From contig CM077153.1 of NCBI GenBank assembly GCA_039583875.1, forward strand, positions 112,712,568 through 112,776,567: 64,000 nt of DNA, read 5' to 3'. Of the stretch, positions 11,301 to 23,441 are shown one piece after another. The position numbers and the translations under genes were made by a program. The notes under the pieces were generated by a model that saw nothing but the letters and a program-made list of their open reading frames with translations, made no database searches and was not told the DNA's origin. The stretch's first letter is position 1. Each line of letters opens with the position of its first letter. The stretch comes from Platanthera guangdongensis. Its lineage: Eukaryota > Streptophyta > Magnoliopsida > Asparagales > Orchidaceae.

Positions 11301-12855
11301 CTTGAGGAAACGACTCAGATTAGCCGTGCCTGGAGCATTTTCCAGGCCGAAATCCCAGCCATCCGGCCACGTCCCTGGCCGGCCACCGCCACCACCACCT
11401 CCGTTGAGGTGGTGGCTAGCGTTTGGCGGCGACCATGCCGCCGGAGGCGGAGGTTTCCGGCGAACTCAACACCAACATTTTCCATGAAAAATCCGAAAAT
11501 ACAAGCTCCCAATCAGGCTCAATTGAGCCCGATTTCTCTACCTAAACCGATCTAGACCTAGCACTAGGAGAGGGGATGAGGATCAGAACTTATTTGGAGT
11601 GTTTCCTTGCTCCATTCACCGGCCGCCATTGCTCCTCCTCAAAGCTTTCGGTGCCATGGTGATCCTTGCACAGAGGGCTCGAAATCTTCGGGAAAGAGTG
11701 GGGTTTTATTTTTCTCCACTCCCTAAAGACGTTTAAAGAACCAATTGGGGAGAGGAGGGGTCAAGGCATGAATTGCCATTATCACCATTAATGGTGATTT
11801 TCGGCCTTAGTGAAATCCCCTTGAAATTCACCTCCCCTTACCCCAATTCGTTTGGAAACTCATCAAAACTGATAGGGGAGATGAATGCTAATTAATTGTG
11901 GAGAATGGAGGGGTGATTCACCTTCCCCACCATGAATGGCCCTCTTTCTCACTTTCTCTCTCCTCCATTTTTGGGGAAAATTGAGCTCTCTCTCTCTCTC
12001 TCCTAGTCACCCTACACGAAATTGGGTGACATAAATGCTAATTTAAGCTCTCTTGGACTGTTGAGCCAACCTAAATTGAGGCTAGCCCGAGTGGGTTGGG
12101 CTTGGTTGGGTCAATTTAAGTGATTTGACCTAATTAGGGCAAATTGGACTTTTGGGCAAATTGACCAAATGGGTGACCCCATGATGGGGCTTTTTGTTCC
12201 ATTGGGTTCCTTATGACATTATGTCATTAGGGGTGGGGTCAGTTTCAAGTTATGGTGGTCGATTGAGGTAGTTAGTGAAGGATTGCCCCTTTTGACCTAA
12301 GAGGGCAATTTGGTCAATTGGCCAAATTGGAGGCCCCCTGATGGGGCGTTTTGGTCCCCTAGGTCCCTCATGATGCCTTTAACCTAAATATGGGGTCAAT
12401 TCCATCTTGTGGTGGGCAATTTGGTTAATAGGTGAAGAATTGACCATTTGACCTAATTAGGGCTTAAGGTTGACTTTGGTCAACTTGACCTCTTTGCTTG
12501 ACCCCAATGTGTCTTAGGTGTCAATCTGGACTCCTTGAATGCCTACGGGTGTTGGGGTGGGGTTAAGGAGTCGAGTTGGAGCCCTAAAGTCAAGCCCTAA
12601 GTTCGGTATTTAAAGTTTACTATTTGTAGACCAAGGTGCTTTATCACCTTTTTGCCTAGGTCTACAAGGGTTTCTAAGCTCCCTGGATTTTGTCATGACT
12701 TAGTCGTGACAAAATCACTTTGGGGGTCTGGATGTTTGGGGGATGTTACAAATCCCAACACATAAAAATAAAAATTTCATCACCCAAAATTCAGGTTAGG
12801 CCTGCGGGGTTTCTATATAAGGTAATAAAAGTAATATCCCAAAAATTAAATTATA

Positions 12856-15800
12856 CCTGAGGTGAAGAGCTCCGGGTACCTCTGCTGCATCAAGTCCTGT
12901 AGCAGTGGGACCTTCTTGCGGCGCAAGACCCGCATACCCGTGTCATCAATCCGGACCGGCTTCATGTGCACTGACCGATCAGATGCTACTGGCTCATCCG
13001 TGGTGTCTATCTGCTTCTCTGGTCATAATTGGGCCCTCTTGAGGGATGAGACTTGGAAAATATCGTGCAGGCCTTCTAGCTCTGGCGGTAGCTCCAGCCT
13101 GTATGCCAAGGGACCGATCCGCTCCAGGATTCTGTAGGGCCCCATGTATCTTGGGTTGAGCTTCTTCCTCCATCTGTGAACTCGAGAGACTCTGTACATC
13201 GGCCGTATCTTCAAAAACACTCGGTCTCATACCTGAAACTCCACCTGGCGATGTCGCGCGTCATAATATTTGGCCTGCCTGCTCTGCGCCTCCAACATCC
13301 GGTCCCGTATCAGCCTTACCTGAGCCTCGGTATCCTCAACAAACTCCGAGCCCAGCACATTCGGGACCTTGTCCTGTAACCATGACAGCGGAGTCCTACA
13401 TCTTCGTTCGTATAGAGCCTCATAAGGGGCCATCCCTATGCTATACTGGTAGCTGTTGTTATAAGAGAACTCGACCAGTGGCAATAGCTTCTCCCGAGGC
13501 TCTCCTCGGTCAATAATGCACAGTCGTAGAAGATCTTCCAATGTCTGATTGGTGCCCTCTGTATGCCCGTCCGTCTGAGGGTGGAAGGCTGTGCTGAAAG
13601 TCAGGCGGTTGCCCAAATATGCCTGAACTGACCGCCACTCCCTGGACATAAACCGCCCATCACGATCTGACACTATTGACCTGGGCACGCCGCGATAGCG
13701 AATGAACTGCTCCATAAACTTCCGCACCAGCACTCCGACTGAGTCATCCTTCCTGATCGGTATGAATCGAGCCACCTTTGTCAGCCGATCGACGATCACC
13801 CAGATTGAGTCATTCCCCGTCCGAGATCGGGGAAACCCATGTATGAAATCCATGGCTATGTCGTCGAATTTCCAGTCTAGCACCGGGAGTGGCTGCAACA
13901 ATCTTGCGGGGTTCTTGCACTCCGCCTTCACTAGCTAACATGTCTTACAAAGAGTCACGAAGTAGGTCATATCCTTCTTCATGCCCGACCAATACATCGT
14001 CTTCTTCAAATCCGCCGCCATCTTCGTGATTCCCGGGTGCACCGAATACCGGCTACAGTGCGCCTCCGTCATAATCTCCTCCTGGATCTGGCCTCCCTCC
14101 GGTATATAGACCCGTCCTCTGAAACACGCCAGGCCATCCCTCAGTGTGTAGTCTCCTGCAGTGTCTGCCTCTAAGGCCTGGAAGATGGGCTCTAGTTTTG
14201 CATCCTGCCTCTGTCCTTTTCTCATTCAGACTCTAATGTCATTGGTGACGCCCATCGCGGTCAAGTACTCCTCATAGAGATCGGGGTCGTCAGACGACAC
14301 CAGAGTAATATGCATGTCCTCCAGACTCTACAACAGCTCCATAGACATCAACTGAGACTCTGCTCCAGCTGTGGCGGCTCTCCGGCTCAGTGCATCCGCT
14401 ACCACGTTCGCCTTTCCCGGGTGGTAGTGCATCTCGTACTGATAGTCCGATAAAAACTCCACCCACCTCCTCTGCCTGATATTCAGTTCCTTCCGCGTGT
14501 CCACATACTTAAGGTTCTTATGATCTGAGTATATATCACAGTGGACTCCGTAGAGGTAGTGTCGCCAAATCTTCAGTACGAACACGACTGCTCCCATCTC
14601 CAGGTCGTGTACTTGATAGTTCTTCTCATGGGTCTTCAGTTGGCGGGAGGCATACGCTATGACATGCCCGTTCTGCAACAGCACCGCACCCATCCCCTGA
14701 TATGACTGATATGATGCATCGGTGTACACCTGGAATCCTTACTTCCCAGATGGAAGGGCCAGGATATGGGCTGAGATAAGTCAGTTCTTCAGCTCCTGGA
14801 AGGCTGCCTCACACTGAGGCGTCCATACAAAGGGCACGTCCTTCTTCATCAACGAAGTGAGTGGAAGGGCGATCCGTGAAACCCCTCCACAAATTTCCGG
14901 TAATAACCGGCAAGCCCCAGGAAACTCCGCACGTCTGTGGCCGTCTTCAGTGGTGGCCAATCCCTGACTGCCTGAACCTTTGCAGGGTCCACCGTTAACC
15001 AGGATCCGCTGATAATGTGACCCAGGAAAGCCACCACCTTCAACCAAAACTGACACTTGCTGAACTTCGCATAGAGGCTATGCTCCTGTAATCTCTCCAA
15101 AGTCAGTGCCAGATGTCGTGTATGGTCCTCCTCCGTCATAGAGAAGATAAGGATGTCGTCTATGAATACTATGACAAACACATCCAAATAAGACTCGAAG
15201 ACCCGGTTCATGAGACTCATAAATGCCGATGGAGCATTCGTGAGCCCGAAGGTCATCACGGTGAACTCATACGTGCCATATCTGCTACTGAAGGTCATCT
15301 TCGGGATATCTTCCTCCTCCATCCGCAGCTAATAGTAGCCTGACCTCAAGTCCAGCTTCGAGAAAAAATGGGCTCCCTCCAGCTGATCGAACAACTCATC
15401 TATCCTTGGGAGCAGGTAGGTATACCTGACTTTCAGCCAGTTCAGTGCTTGATAGTCAATGCACTGCCGAAGTGTCCCATCCTTCTTTTTCACGAATAGG
15501 ACAGGAGCACCCCATGGCGAGGAACTCGGTCTGACGAATCCTGCTTCCACTAGCTCCTGTAACTATGTCTGAAATTCTGCCAGCTCCTTTGGGGCAATCC
15601 AATAAGGGGTCTTGGATACCGGCTTAGCCCCTGGCTCCAACTGAATCTGAAAGTCCTTCTCGCTATGCGGAGGCAGTCCTGGTAGCTTCTCTAGAAATAC
15701 ATCGGCATAGTCACAGAATACCGTAATGCTAACAATCAGGTCCTTCTCCTCAATAATCTCAAACAGCACCTGATATACCTCGTCTCCCTGCAGGTGGTCC

Positions 15801-16192
15801 TTGACGACCTGAATAGATAAAAGGAGGCAGCGGGAAAACAGAGTAGTACCACCGAATGTCGCATAAGTATTGTCGTGTCTCAGAACGACCCTCCTCGCCG
15901 ACCAGTCAATCTAGGCATGGTTCCAGACCAGCCATGTCATGCCCAAGACAAGGTCGAAGTCCGGCATTCTCAGGATCGTCATCGGGGCCTCGAGTGTCAA
16001 CCCGTCTATGGTAACCTTCAGGAGGCACTTCTCTGTGGACTGGATCTCCATCCCATTGGGGAGATGGACCCTCCTAGCAACTCCCGTATAATATCGAATC
16101 TGGCCCAGATCCTTGATGAAATTCTTCGACACAAAGTCGTGTGATGCCCCCATGTCGAACAGGGTATGGGCTGGTTTGCCGCACACCATCAT
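12856..16192 (-). pseudogene. Chromovirus pol, right copy (protease to chromodomain remnant)
   Basis: Nearly full-length pol of the right body, broken by stops and frameshifts. In order leftward: protease with LFDMGAS near 16145-16165 (the motif Thr is Met here, expected to be inactive); linker YADVFLEKLPGLPP; RT with [19 protein letters not shown], a TAG after SGYY near 15330, then catalytic FIDDILIF near 15150; RNase H with YTDAS at 14729 to [13 protein letters not shown] near 14390; integrase zinc-binding H...HPG...CKTC at 13935-14010; integrase core (13227-13931) with the Asp of AMDFIHG, the Asp of SDRDGRF and the Glu of HTEGTNQ, so the DDE triad is present; the C-terminal GPYRILERIG region; then, after an in-frame TGA near 13024, a chromodomain-like tail (PVRIDDTGMRVLRRKKVPLL...QRYPELF) whose middle is missing. 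RT type and tail indicate Tekay/Del. Confidence 0.9.
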
Positions 16193-16206
16193 GATTCCTA
16201 AATTAG

Positions 16207-17409
16207 TTAAAGGAACAACAGCTTAGGTCTAAAGTTTTTTAACCTAGGTTGTGTAGTTGTTCTACCAATACTTAGAATTACTCTCATACCTGCAATAACC
16301 CTGTTCAGGTTCCGGGGCTGTGGTAAGTTCAGAGCATAGATCTGCTCCTCATCCTGCCTGTGTTCACCGCCCTGAAATCTGCCTCCGCGACCACGTCCAC
16401 GACCTCCAATCTGGTGAGCCGGTGGGCCACCCCGTGCAGCAGGAGTGGTCCCATTTCTCATAGGGCAATTAATCCGAATGTGCCCTAGCTGATGGCAGTG
16501 ATAGAACAGCTGTGGTGTAGGTGGTCCCTGCCCTATCCTAGGCACCTCCCTCATCTGTAGCGGCTACGGAGCCAGCACCGCCTGCTCCCTTGGCCCCTGC
16601 CTTTCCTCCGGACGTGGTTGATCCCTATTCCTTCTCTCTCCTATGACCCGACCTCTTTGCGGGTCCCTTCTCCCTCCTAGCACTGCATCATCCCCATGTC
16701 TCTTCCTGCCCCGGACTGCAAGCTGGTCCGCCTCAAGCTTCTTGGCCATCTCCAAGATCCTGGCAATGGTACCATCAGTCACGAACAATCGGGCCTGCCT
16801 CAGGTCATCACGAAGGTCCTTGTAGAACCTATTGGCGTAACCCACATCATCCAGCTTGTAAGAATCCACAAACAGGGCCAAATGAGTAAGATCCCTGTGA
16901 TATTCCAGAACTGTCTTGTTCCCTTGCTTCAACTGCAAAAATCTATCCTCCAATTCGTCCCTTGCGGACTGCAGCACAAAATGCTCCAGTAGTGCCACCC
17001 TAAACTCCTCCCAAGTAATGTTCGCGATCACCACTCCCGTATAAGTGGTGTCCATCACTGACTTCCACCACCTCTTCCCATGCGACTCCAGACAAGAAAC
17101 CACCAACGATACTGTCAGGTCTACCGGGCACTGTATTCCCGCCAGCATCTTGTACATAATGTCTAGCCACTCCTCCGTGCACACTGCCATCTCCGTCCCC
17201 AAGTATGATGGTGAGGCAAGGCCCCGAAATGCACTCAACCAGTTCGCTTCGGGATTCGGCTGAGGAGCCGGAGCCTGCTGTGCCCTAAAGGCCTCCAAGA
17301 TAGCTGTCAAGGTTTGTCCCAGCTCCGTCTGCTGCAACGGAGTCGGAGCCGGCGGGGGTGGAATCACATTCGGAGCCGGAGGTGTCCCCTACGGCAGGGG
17401 AGGATTCGT
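16207..17409 (-). pseudogene. Chromovirus gag, right copy
   Basis: Gag of the right body, starting just inside the primer site of LTR-2. A proline-rich N-terminus (PPPAPTPLQQTELGQ) is followed by the capsid-like core (RWWKSVMDT, WEEFRVALLEHF, NRFYKDLRDDLRQARLF) and a basic linker. A TAG at about 16566 replaces the CAG of the left copy, directly before the nucleocapsid part. The knuckle reads FYHCHQLGHIRINC: the first Cys of the CCHC set is Phe, so RNA binding is expected to be weakened. The N-terminal start is unclear: an in-frame TAG lies near 17391 and only a GTG is seen at 17367. The region 16200-16260 between gag and protease differs between the two copies. Confidence 0.87.
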
Positions 17410-17592
17410 CGCACCCTACAAAAAGACGGTCTTAAGTTTAGTAAATTGACCTAAAACTCTTTATTATTAGAAGCATTGCACATGATTCCTCCCATGGGCA
17501 CACCATTGCTTCCGCCGCTAGTTTGTCGTCAAACTAAGCCCGCGCGGGGTGTCCCATGTTTTGTGGACTACATTCTCTCGGAATGAGGTTAC

Positions 17593-17604
17593 GCTATGAT
17601 ACCA
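17593..17604 (-). other. tRNA-iMet primer binding site, right copy (one mismatch)
   Basis: The minus strand reads TGGTATCATAGC, one base off the tRNA-iMet complement seen intact at 5318-5329, two bases inside LTR-2 (17607). Confidence 0.9.
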
Positions 17605-17606
17605 CT

Positions 17607-20600
17607 TGTAAGACCTCCTTTTTTTACAACAACCACCGGGTCTTAGCCCAGAACCACCGTTTTGCGGTGACACCATCCTCCGGAATGGTCGACTCCACAA
17701 AATGCCGATCCTACCAGCCATCTCGATCACCTGTGATAGAATGTTTAATGATTGGAAAAGCTAAAACAATCAAGTCCACAACATAGAAAGAGGAAATCAC
17801 ATGACAATAAAGAGTCCACACCATGATATACGAACTTATGCCTGCTACATAAAGACCTCACTACAAGCCACTCATAAAAGTAAAACTACTACTACTCGGC
17901 TCCACTCACGGATTTGGATGCCTGTCCACCCGAACTACACTAGCTTGTCTCCATCTGCACCGTACTCCGCTGGTGCTGCGTCTCCTGCGGCTGCTCCCTA
18001 TCTCCCATCCGGAGTGCCTAAAATGTGGTGGTCAAATGACTGTCAGTAAAACTAAACTCAGTCAACAATCCCCCACCCCTCTACCCGTGGCTCCTAGGCA
18101 CCGGGCGGAAGGAAGTGAAAAAGAGGACCAAATAGCAGGGCGTAATCGAGCAGATGACAACTATCCTAATAGGAGTGTTATAACATTAAAAGTGCAGCAA
18201 GAGTTAATCAATAAATGGTAATGCAGAGTAGTAAGGAAAGCATGAAGAACTGAAAGTAAGAACAGTATTAATAGTAATTTAGTAACCATTGATTTATAGG
18301 GATTACCCCTATAGACCAAGGGGTCGTTCTGCAGGGCCTATCATATAAACTGTCTCATACCAATTTATACGTTAGGTGTCAGGGGTTAAATACAATGACT
18401 ATTCTATGACATGCAAGTATGCTAGGGTATAAACATGCAAGTGCAACACACACACATGACTCTATGCGCACAGACCTTTACTTCACCAGTTTGCAGTTAG
18501 CTAAACTCTCAGGAGCCTCTCGTCATGGCCAACTGAAATAGTGGGTTGGGCCTCTCCACTCCAAGACTGGTAATCACACTACCCAGCCTATCCCCTCTCG
18601 TACGTTTCCGTACTTTTCCTAGCAAACCAGCTAGTCTCCCAGAGTCAAAGTACAGACGACGGTGTGATTGATCGTCCAATACCGAGGACCCACCACTATT
18701 ATGCACATGCAAGCTTGTATATTATACCTCACCTAAATCTCCGAGCCCCCAGCCCACCAAACCATCAAGTCAAAAAAACTAGCCCTCGAGCATACAGCTC
18801 CCCGGACTACCAAAACAGTTCCAAGTCCCTTTAACTATACCAGTAAGCCCATCGACCATGGGTCTATGCTATCCATTCATTACCAATTTGCATCACCACG
18901 TGTACAAGTGTGAGTGCAAGGTGGAGCTATTATTGAGGTTACTCTAATCCATATTATTCCTAAAGTTTACGTTAGCCAGGACTGCCCAAAGTATTCCCCA
19001 TGAAGAGCTCTCGAAGGCACTAGGAACTACGATGGGATTACGCCCAAAGTTCCCTTCGCAAGACACTTAATATTATTGATTCCTACCCTTGACCAATCCT
19101 CTCTTTTATTTCAGTGTGGCTCCCCTAAGTGTGTTCAAGTTCTCTGAGCTAGCCTATTTCAATTCTATGTACTATATGCAGACCGTGCTAAGTTACATGA
19201 TGCTCCCACTAAGGGGTACTCCATTTACTCATCCAACAGAACCAAAACAATTACTGGGAGTATACCATGACCTATTTTGACTAACTCCAGAGTTTGATAA
19301 TCTTCCTAATTAATTGGGCATTCATTCTAATTACCCTAAGACTCCGGATGCCCTACTTTGAACATGAAATGCACTTTTAAATCAGTAACATACCACCACA
19401 AAATTATGATATATACTAGGTAACATTTCTACAACAAATCCAAGGTCTAAGAATTTTCAGAATTGTTTAGGCCCAAAATCCACAATTTAGAACATAAAGT
19501 CGATAATACCATTTTAAGAAGCAAAGACCAACAATATTGTTCTAAAAATTATGATAAAAATTCAGTAACACCTTAGAGGTACTCTCCCATTTTTTCCAGT
19601 GAACGGTAATGCTTAATTTAATTTTAATTCAATAATTCCATAAACATTGGTTATTGAGGCAAGTACTGTAAAAATTCATCTAATAATTATAAAAAAATTC
19701 TAGGAGATAGATAATGATCTAAAACTAACCCTAACCAAGTTTTACAATTTTTGCAATACATGAGGTGCTCTGAATCTGATTAAAAGTAATCTTCCAAATT
19801 TATAACTTTGTGAAGCAAGTACTGTTTCTATCACCTAAAAATTATGAGAAAATTCCAGAGACTACACATTGACATAAAACACTCACTGATTAAGTTTCAT
19901 AATTTCCATAGCAAATTTGGGCTCCACATCTATTTTTGATCAAAAATTCACAATTTATAAATTATAAAACAAGTACTTCAAATAAATATCTAAAAATTTC
20001 AATAAAAATGCAGAAGGGACTAGCATAATGTAAAACTTCCAAATACTAAATTTCACAACTTTTTAATTGACAGAAATATCATAACAAGAACATTAAACTT
20101 AAGGACACAACTAGGGTTATAAAGGAAGTACTGATTTTATTAGTCCTAAAATTCCACCAAAATTATTTTACGGATCTTTTTATCATAGAAATACCCTGCC
20201 CAAGTGTCAAGTTATTGTGATGTGTTTTGATTACGTAAACCTGAATATTAAGCTTTGTGCCCTAAACTAGGGTTGGGATTTGACGGGGGTTAAAGGCTTC
20301 CAAATTCAATAAATCTTAAACCAGAGGACCATAGCCACCCTATGATCCCTTCCACCAAGTCCCAAGTCATTCCAACGTCATTTGACCCCATGACCTTCAA
20401 ACCCTAAAAATCTCCATAAAAGGGGCCTACCCTAGAGTTCTATGGCTACCCTAGCCCAAACCACCAAAAATCTCATTGAATTGTGTTACATGGCATATAA
20501 AGACAGTGGCCAAAATATCATCCTCTGTTGAGGTGATTTGACCAAACAAACATCAGAAATAGCTCTTGACCTAAATAACCATATAAGGGTATACCTAGGG

Positions 20601-22396
20601 TTGGATCAATACCTAACCAAAACATCTCCAAATGAGGTGAAATTGTTAATAGAGCCTTAGCATGCCCTCTAAGACCACCAACCCAAATTTGGGGAAGTTT
20701 TGAGATGTTTAGGGCACCTAATTAATTTATTCATGTATTATTAAATTTTTCTAAAAACTATAGAAACATTTTCTCCAAAAATTCTGATTTTTGGATAAGT
20801 CCTAGATATAGATAAGAGTAGCCTACACCCCAAATTTCAAGTCTTTTGGAGATCTGGTTTGGAGTGAGCATCCAATTTATTCTCTCGTCAGCCATATGGA
20901 TAGACTCCACCCAAAAGAGTACTGAGGTCTAACCAGTGCTCCAAATGCCAACGGCTCTGATTAGTCGCGCTTGGAGCATTTTCCAGGCCGAAATCACGGC
21001 CATCCGGCCACCTCCCTGGCCGGCCACCGCCATCACCTCCTCCGTTGAGGTGGTGACTAGCGTTTGGCGGCGACCATGCCGCCGGAGGCGGTGGTTTCCG
21101 GCGAACTCAACACCACGATCTTTCATGAAAAATCCGAAAATACAAGCTCCCAATCAGGCTCAAATGAGCCTGATTTCTCTAACTAAACCGATATAGACCT
21201 AGCACTAGGAGAGGGGAAGAGGATCGGACATTATTTGGAGCGTTTCCTTGCTCCATTCTCCGACCGCTATTGCTCCTCCTCAAAGCTTTCGGTGCCATGG
21301 TGATCCTTGCATAGAGGGCTCGAAATCTTCGAGAAATTGTGGGGGGGGGGGGGGGTTATTCCTCTCTACTCACTAAAGACGTTTAAAGAACCAATTGGGG
21401 AGAGAAGGGGTCAAGGCATGAATTGCCATTATCACCATTAATGGTGATTTTCGGCCTTAGTGAAATCCCCTTGAAATTCAGCTCCCCTTAACCCCAATTC
21501 GTTTGGAAACTCATCAAAACTGATAGGGGAGATGAATGTTAATTAATTGTGGAGAATGGAGAGGTGATTCACCTTCCCCACCATGAATGGTCCTCTTTCT
21601 CACTTTCTCTCTCCTCCATTTTTGGGGAAAATTGAGCTCTCTCTCTCCTAGTCACCCTACATAAAATTGGGTGACATAAATGCTATTTTCAGATCCCTTA
21701 GACTGATGAGCCAACCTAAATTGAGGCTAGCCCGAGTGGGTTTGGCTTGGTTGGGTCAATTTAAGTGATTTGACCTAATTAGGGCAAATTGGACTTTTGA
21801 GCAAATTGACCAAATGGGTGACCCCATGATGGGGCTTTTTGTGCCATTGGAATCCTTATGACATTATGTCGCCAGGGGTGGGGTCAGTTTCAAGTTATGG
21901 TGGTCGATTGAGGTAGTTAGTGAAGGATTGCCCTTTTTGACCTAAGAGGGCATTTTCGTCAATTGGCCAAATTGGAGGCCCCCTAATGGGGCTTTTTGGT
22001 CCCCTAAGTCTCTCATGATGCTTTTAACCTAAATATTGGGTGAATTCCATGTTGTGGTGGGCAATTTGGTTAATAGGTGAAGAATTGACCATTTTGACCT
22101 AATTAGGGCTTAAGGTTGACTTTGGTCAACTTGACCTCTTTGGTTGGCCCCAATGGGTCTTAGGTGTCACTCTGGACTCCTTGATGGCCTAGGGGTGTTG
22201 GGGTGGGGTTAAGCAGTCAAGTTGGAGCCCTAAAGTCAAGCCCTAAGTTGGGTATTTAAAGTTTACTATTTGCAAAGCAAGGTGCTTTATCACCTTTTTG
22301 CCTAGGTCTACAAGGGTTTCTAAGCTCCCTGGATTTTGTCATGACTTAGTCATGACAAAATCACTCTGGGGGTCTGGGTGTTTGGGGGATGTTACA
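17607..22396 (-). repeat. Chromovirus LTR-2, 4.8 kb
   Basis: 4790 bp; begins TGTAAGACCTCC and ends GGATGTTACA on the plus strand. It is collinear with LTR-1 apart from element A and many small differences. It shares the AT-rich middle, the GC-rich block (about 20940-21130) and the (T)GACCTAATTAGGGC-type repeats near 21765-22110. It holds no supported gene. Its end at 22396 cuts into aORF1 of element F, and the first bases after it (GCCTC) are the expected right TSD. Confidence 0.9.
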
Positions 22397-22724
22397 GCCT
22401 CAACCGTAGCCACATGGGCGGCGATCTGCTTCTTCTATTCCGCTATCTTCTCTTTCAGTTTTTCCTTCTCTTTTTCCTCAGCAGCGGATAAAGAAGGGAG
22501 CTCGCCGATCTTTACTCCCAAGATTTCTACCTCAGGATGCAGCACATCTAGTAAGGATTTGTTGATGAGATCAGGTTGTTCAACGTCAATGGAATTTAGT
22601 ATCTCTTCAGTGGACAAACTGACCATGGAGAGGAAATTGTCTCCCTGAACTTGGGCCTCCGGTGTAACTAGGTCGCTTTCAGGAACTTCTCTTTCACGCG
22701 GCTTGTGCTGCAAGTCCGCATCTC
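22397..22724 (-). pseudogene. aORF1 of element F, internal part
   Basis: Minus-strand coding remnant, closely similar to 24125-24450 in B. It contains the conserved HKPREREVPESDLV block, EILNSIDVEQPDLINKSLL, VEILGVKIGELPSLSAA, and a Lys/Glu-rich coiled-coil start (EEKEKEKLKEKIAE). A TAG near 22435 (CAG in B) follows the last of these. The gene's first part is at 48786-49373. The chromovirus LTR cuts it at 22396, inside the stretch that in B reads ATVEAASKKAA. Confidence 0.82.
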
Positions 22725-22729
22725 AAGTC
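22397..22729 (+). mobile_element. Element F, middle fragment between two insertions
   Basis: A piece of element F stranded between the chromovirus array and element B. It carries part of aORF1 on the minus strand and continues exactly into 48786 once B is removed: F reads ...GTGCGGACT at 48786 and GAGATGCGGACTTG here, as in the intact stretch at 24125-24145 of B. F runs in plus orientation, since its 3' LTR is at 49554-50296. Confidence 0.88.
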
Positions 22730-23353
22730 TGTTGATGCAGAAAATGCGCCCTGAAATTCCGGTAAAACAAGGAAAAAAGAGAGAAGGAGACTGCAAGCAA
22801 CCGTTTACTAATGGATCAAGGAAAAAGGGAAATCAGGACAGATTCCAGACCGCAAAGTCCGAGATCTGAGTCTGTAGCTTTCACTAAATGGGCCTTTGGA
22901 CTCGAGTCAGCGTTCTTTGGGTGTACCACCTCCCCCCATTTATAGGATGGGGGCCTGCCCAAACGGGCAGGGCTAAAATAACAGGCTGCCCGGGGTACAG
23001 GAGAACCGGGCAACGATGACGGGAAGCAAAAAAGAAAGAACACGCCGGTCCGCGCAAAAGGAGCGGACTGGGCTCGCGGGCTGGAGCTTCCATCTGCTGC
23101 TGCTAGGCGCGATCCTGCTGGAGGACAGCGGCCTGGGCGGACTTATCTTTGAGTCTCCCTGAAGAGCTATCCTGGGAGCTGATCACTTGGGGCATGCCGA
23201 GCTGGACGGACTGAGCACCGAGTCCGCCCCCGAAGTGGTTAACCTTGGGACTTGTTGAATGTCGACGCTTTGCCGATCTGAGCGGACTGCTAAACCGAGT
23301 CCGCCGCTAATGTGCCTAGGACCTTGGAGGTGTTGCGGACTTTGGGGTTAACA
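22730..23353 (-). repeat. 3' LTR of element B
   Basis: 624 bp, TGTTGATGCAGAAAATGCG ... GGGGTTAACA. The inner end (GTTAACA, AGTCCGCAACACC on the other strand) matches that of C and F, while the outer (U5) end matches F only. The minus-strand TATA is imperfect (TATAAATG, 22937-22944). The hairpin CCTGCCC-AAAC-GGGCAGG lies next to it. Confidence 0.92.
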
Positions 23354-23379
23354 TAATCCCCGCACATTTTTAAGTTTCT
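23354..23379 (-). other. Polypurine tract block of element B
   Basis: On the minus strand this ends AAATGTGCGGGGATTA directly before the 3' LTR. It is nearly identical in A, B, C, D and F. The purine run GCGGGGA, ending three bases from the LTR, is the likely start site of plus-strand DNA synthesis. Confidence 0.7.
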
Positions 23380-23441
23380 GGAAACTTCAAAAATGTTTGC
23401 TTAACCGCCGAGTCCGCAAATCTCATCAATGCTGTCAGCGC

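Larger units (their letters stand above)
5332..12750 (-). repeat. Chromovirus LTR-1, about 5.0 kb plus insertion A
   Basis: On the plus strand it begins TGTAAGACACC and ends GGGGGATGTTACA. Without element A and one TSD copy it is about 5.0 kb, and it matches LTR-2 (17607-22396) along its length. It is AT-rich and non-coding, with a GC-rich block at about 11280-11510, a (CA)n run near 8577-8594, a poly-G run near 10839 and a (CT)n run near 11985-12002. Open frames inside it (for example 8560-9129) are not kept in LTR-2. It is the 3' LTR of the right body and at the same time the 5' LTR of the left body. Confidence 0.9.
2175..22396 (-). mobile_element. Tekay/Del-type chromovirus array: internal-LTR-internal-LTR
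   Basis: Two chromovirus bodies on the minus strand share a central LTR. From right to left: LTR-2 (22396-17607), full internal region (17606-12751), LTR-1 (12750-5332, interrupted by element A), then a second internal region (5331-2175) cut by element G. The outer left LTR is not in the window. RT and integrase motifs, tRNA-iMet primer sites and an integrase tail with chromodomain remains point to the Tekay/Del chromoviruses. The right end (22396) lies inside aORF1 of element F. Both bodies carry many stops and frameshifts, so this is a dead array. Unequal recombination between tandem or allelic copies is the simplest origin. Confidence 0.85.

Noticed and set aside
11284..11512. GC-rich open frames on both strands with a proline run
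   Set aside because: Both are products of a GC-rich LTR block. The pair in LTR-2 (20929-21196) has different starts and ends, and neither has gene signals.
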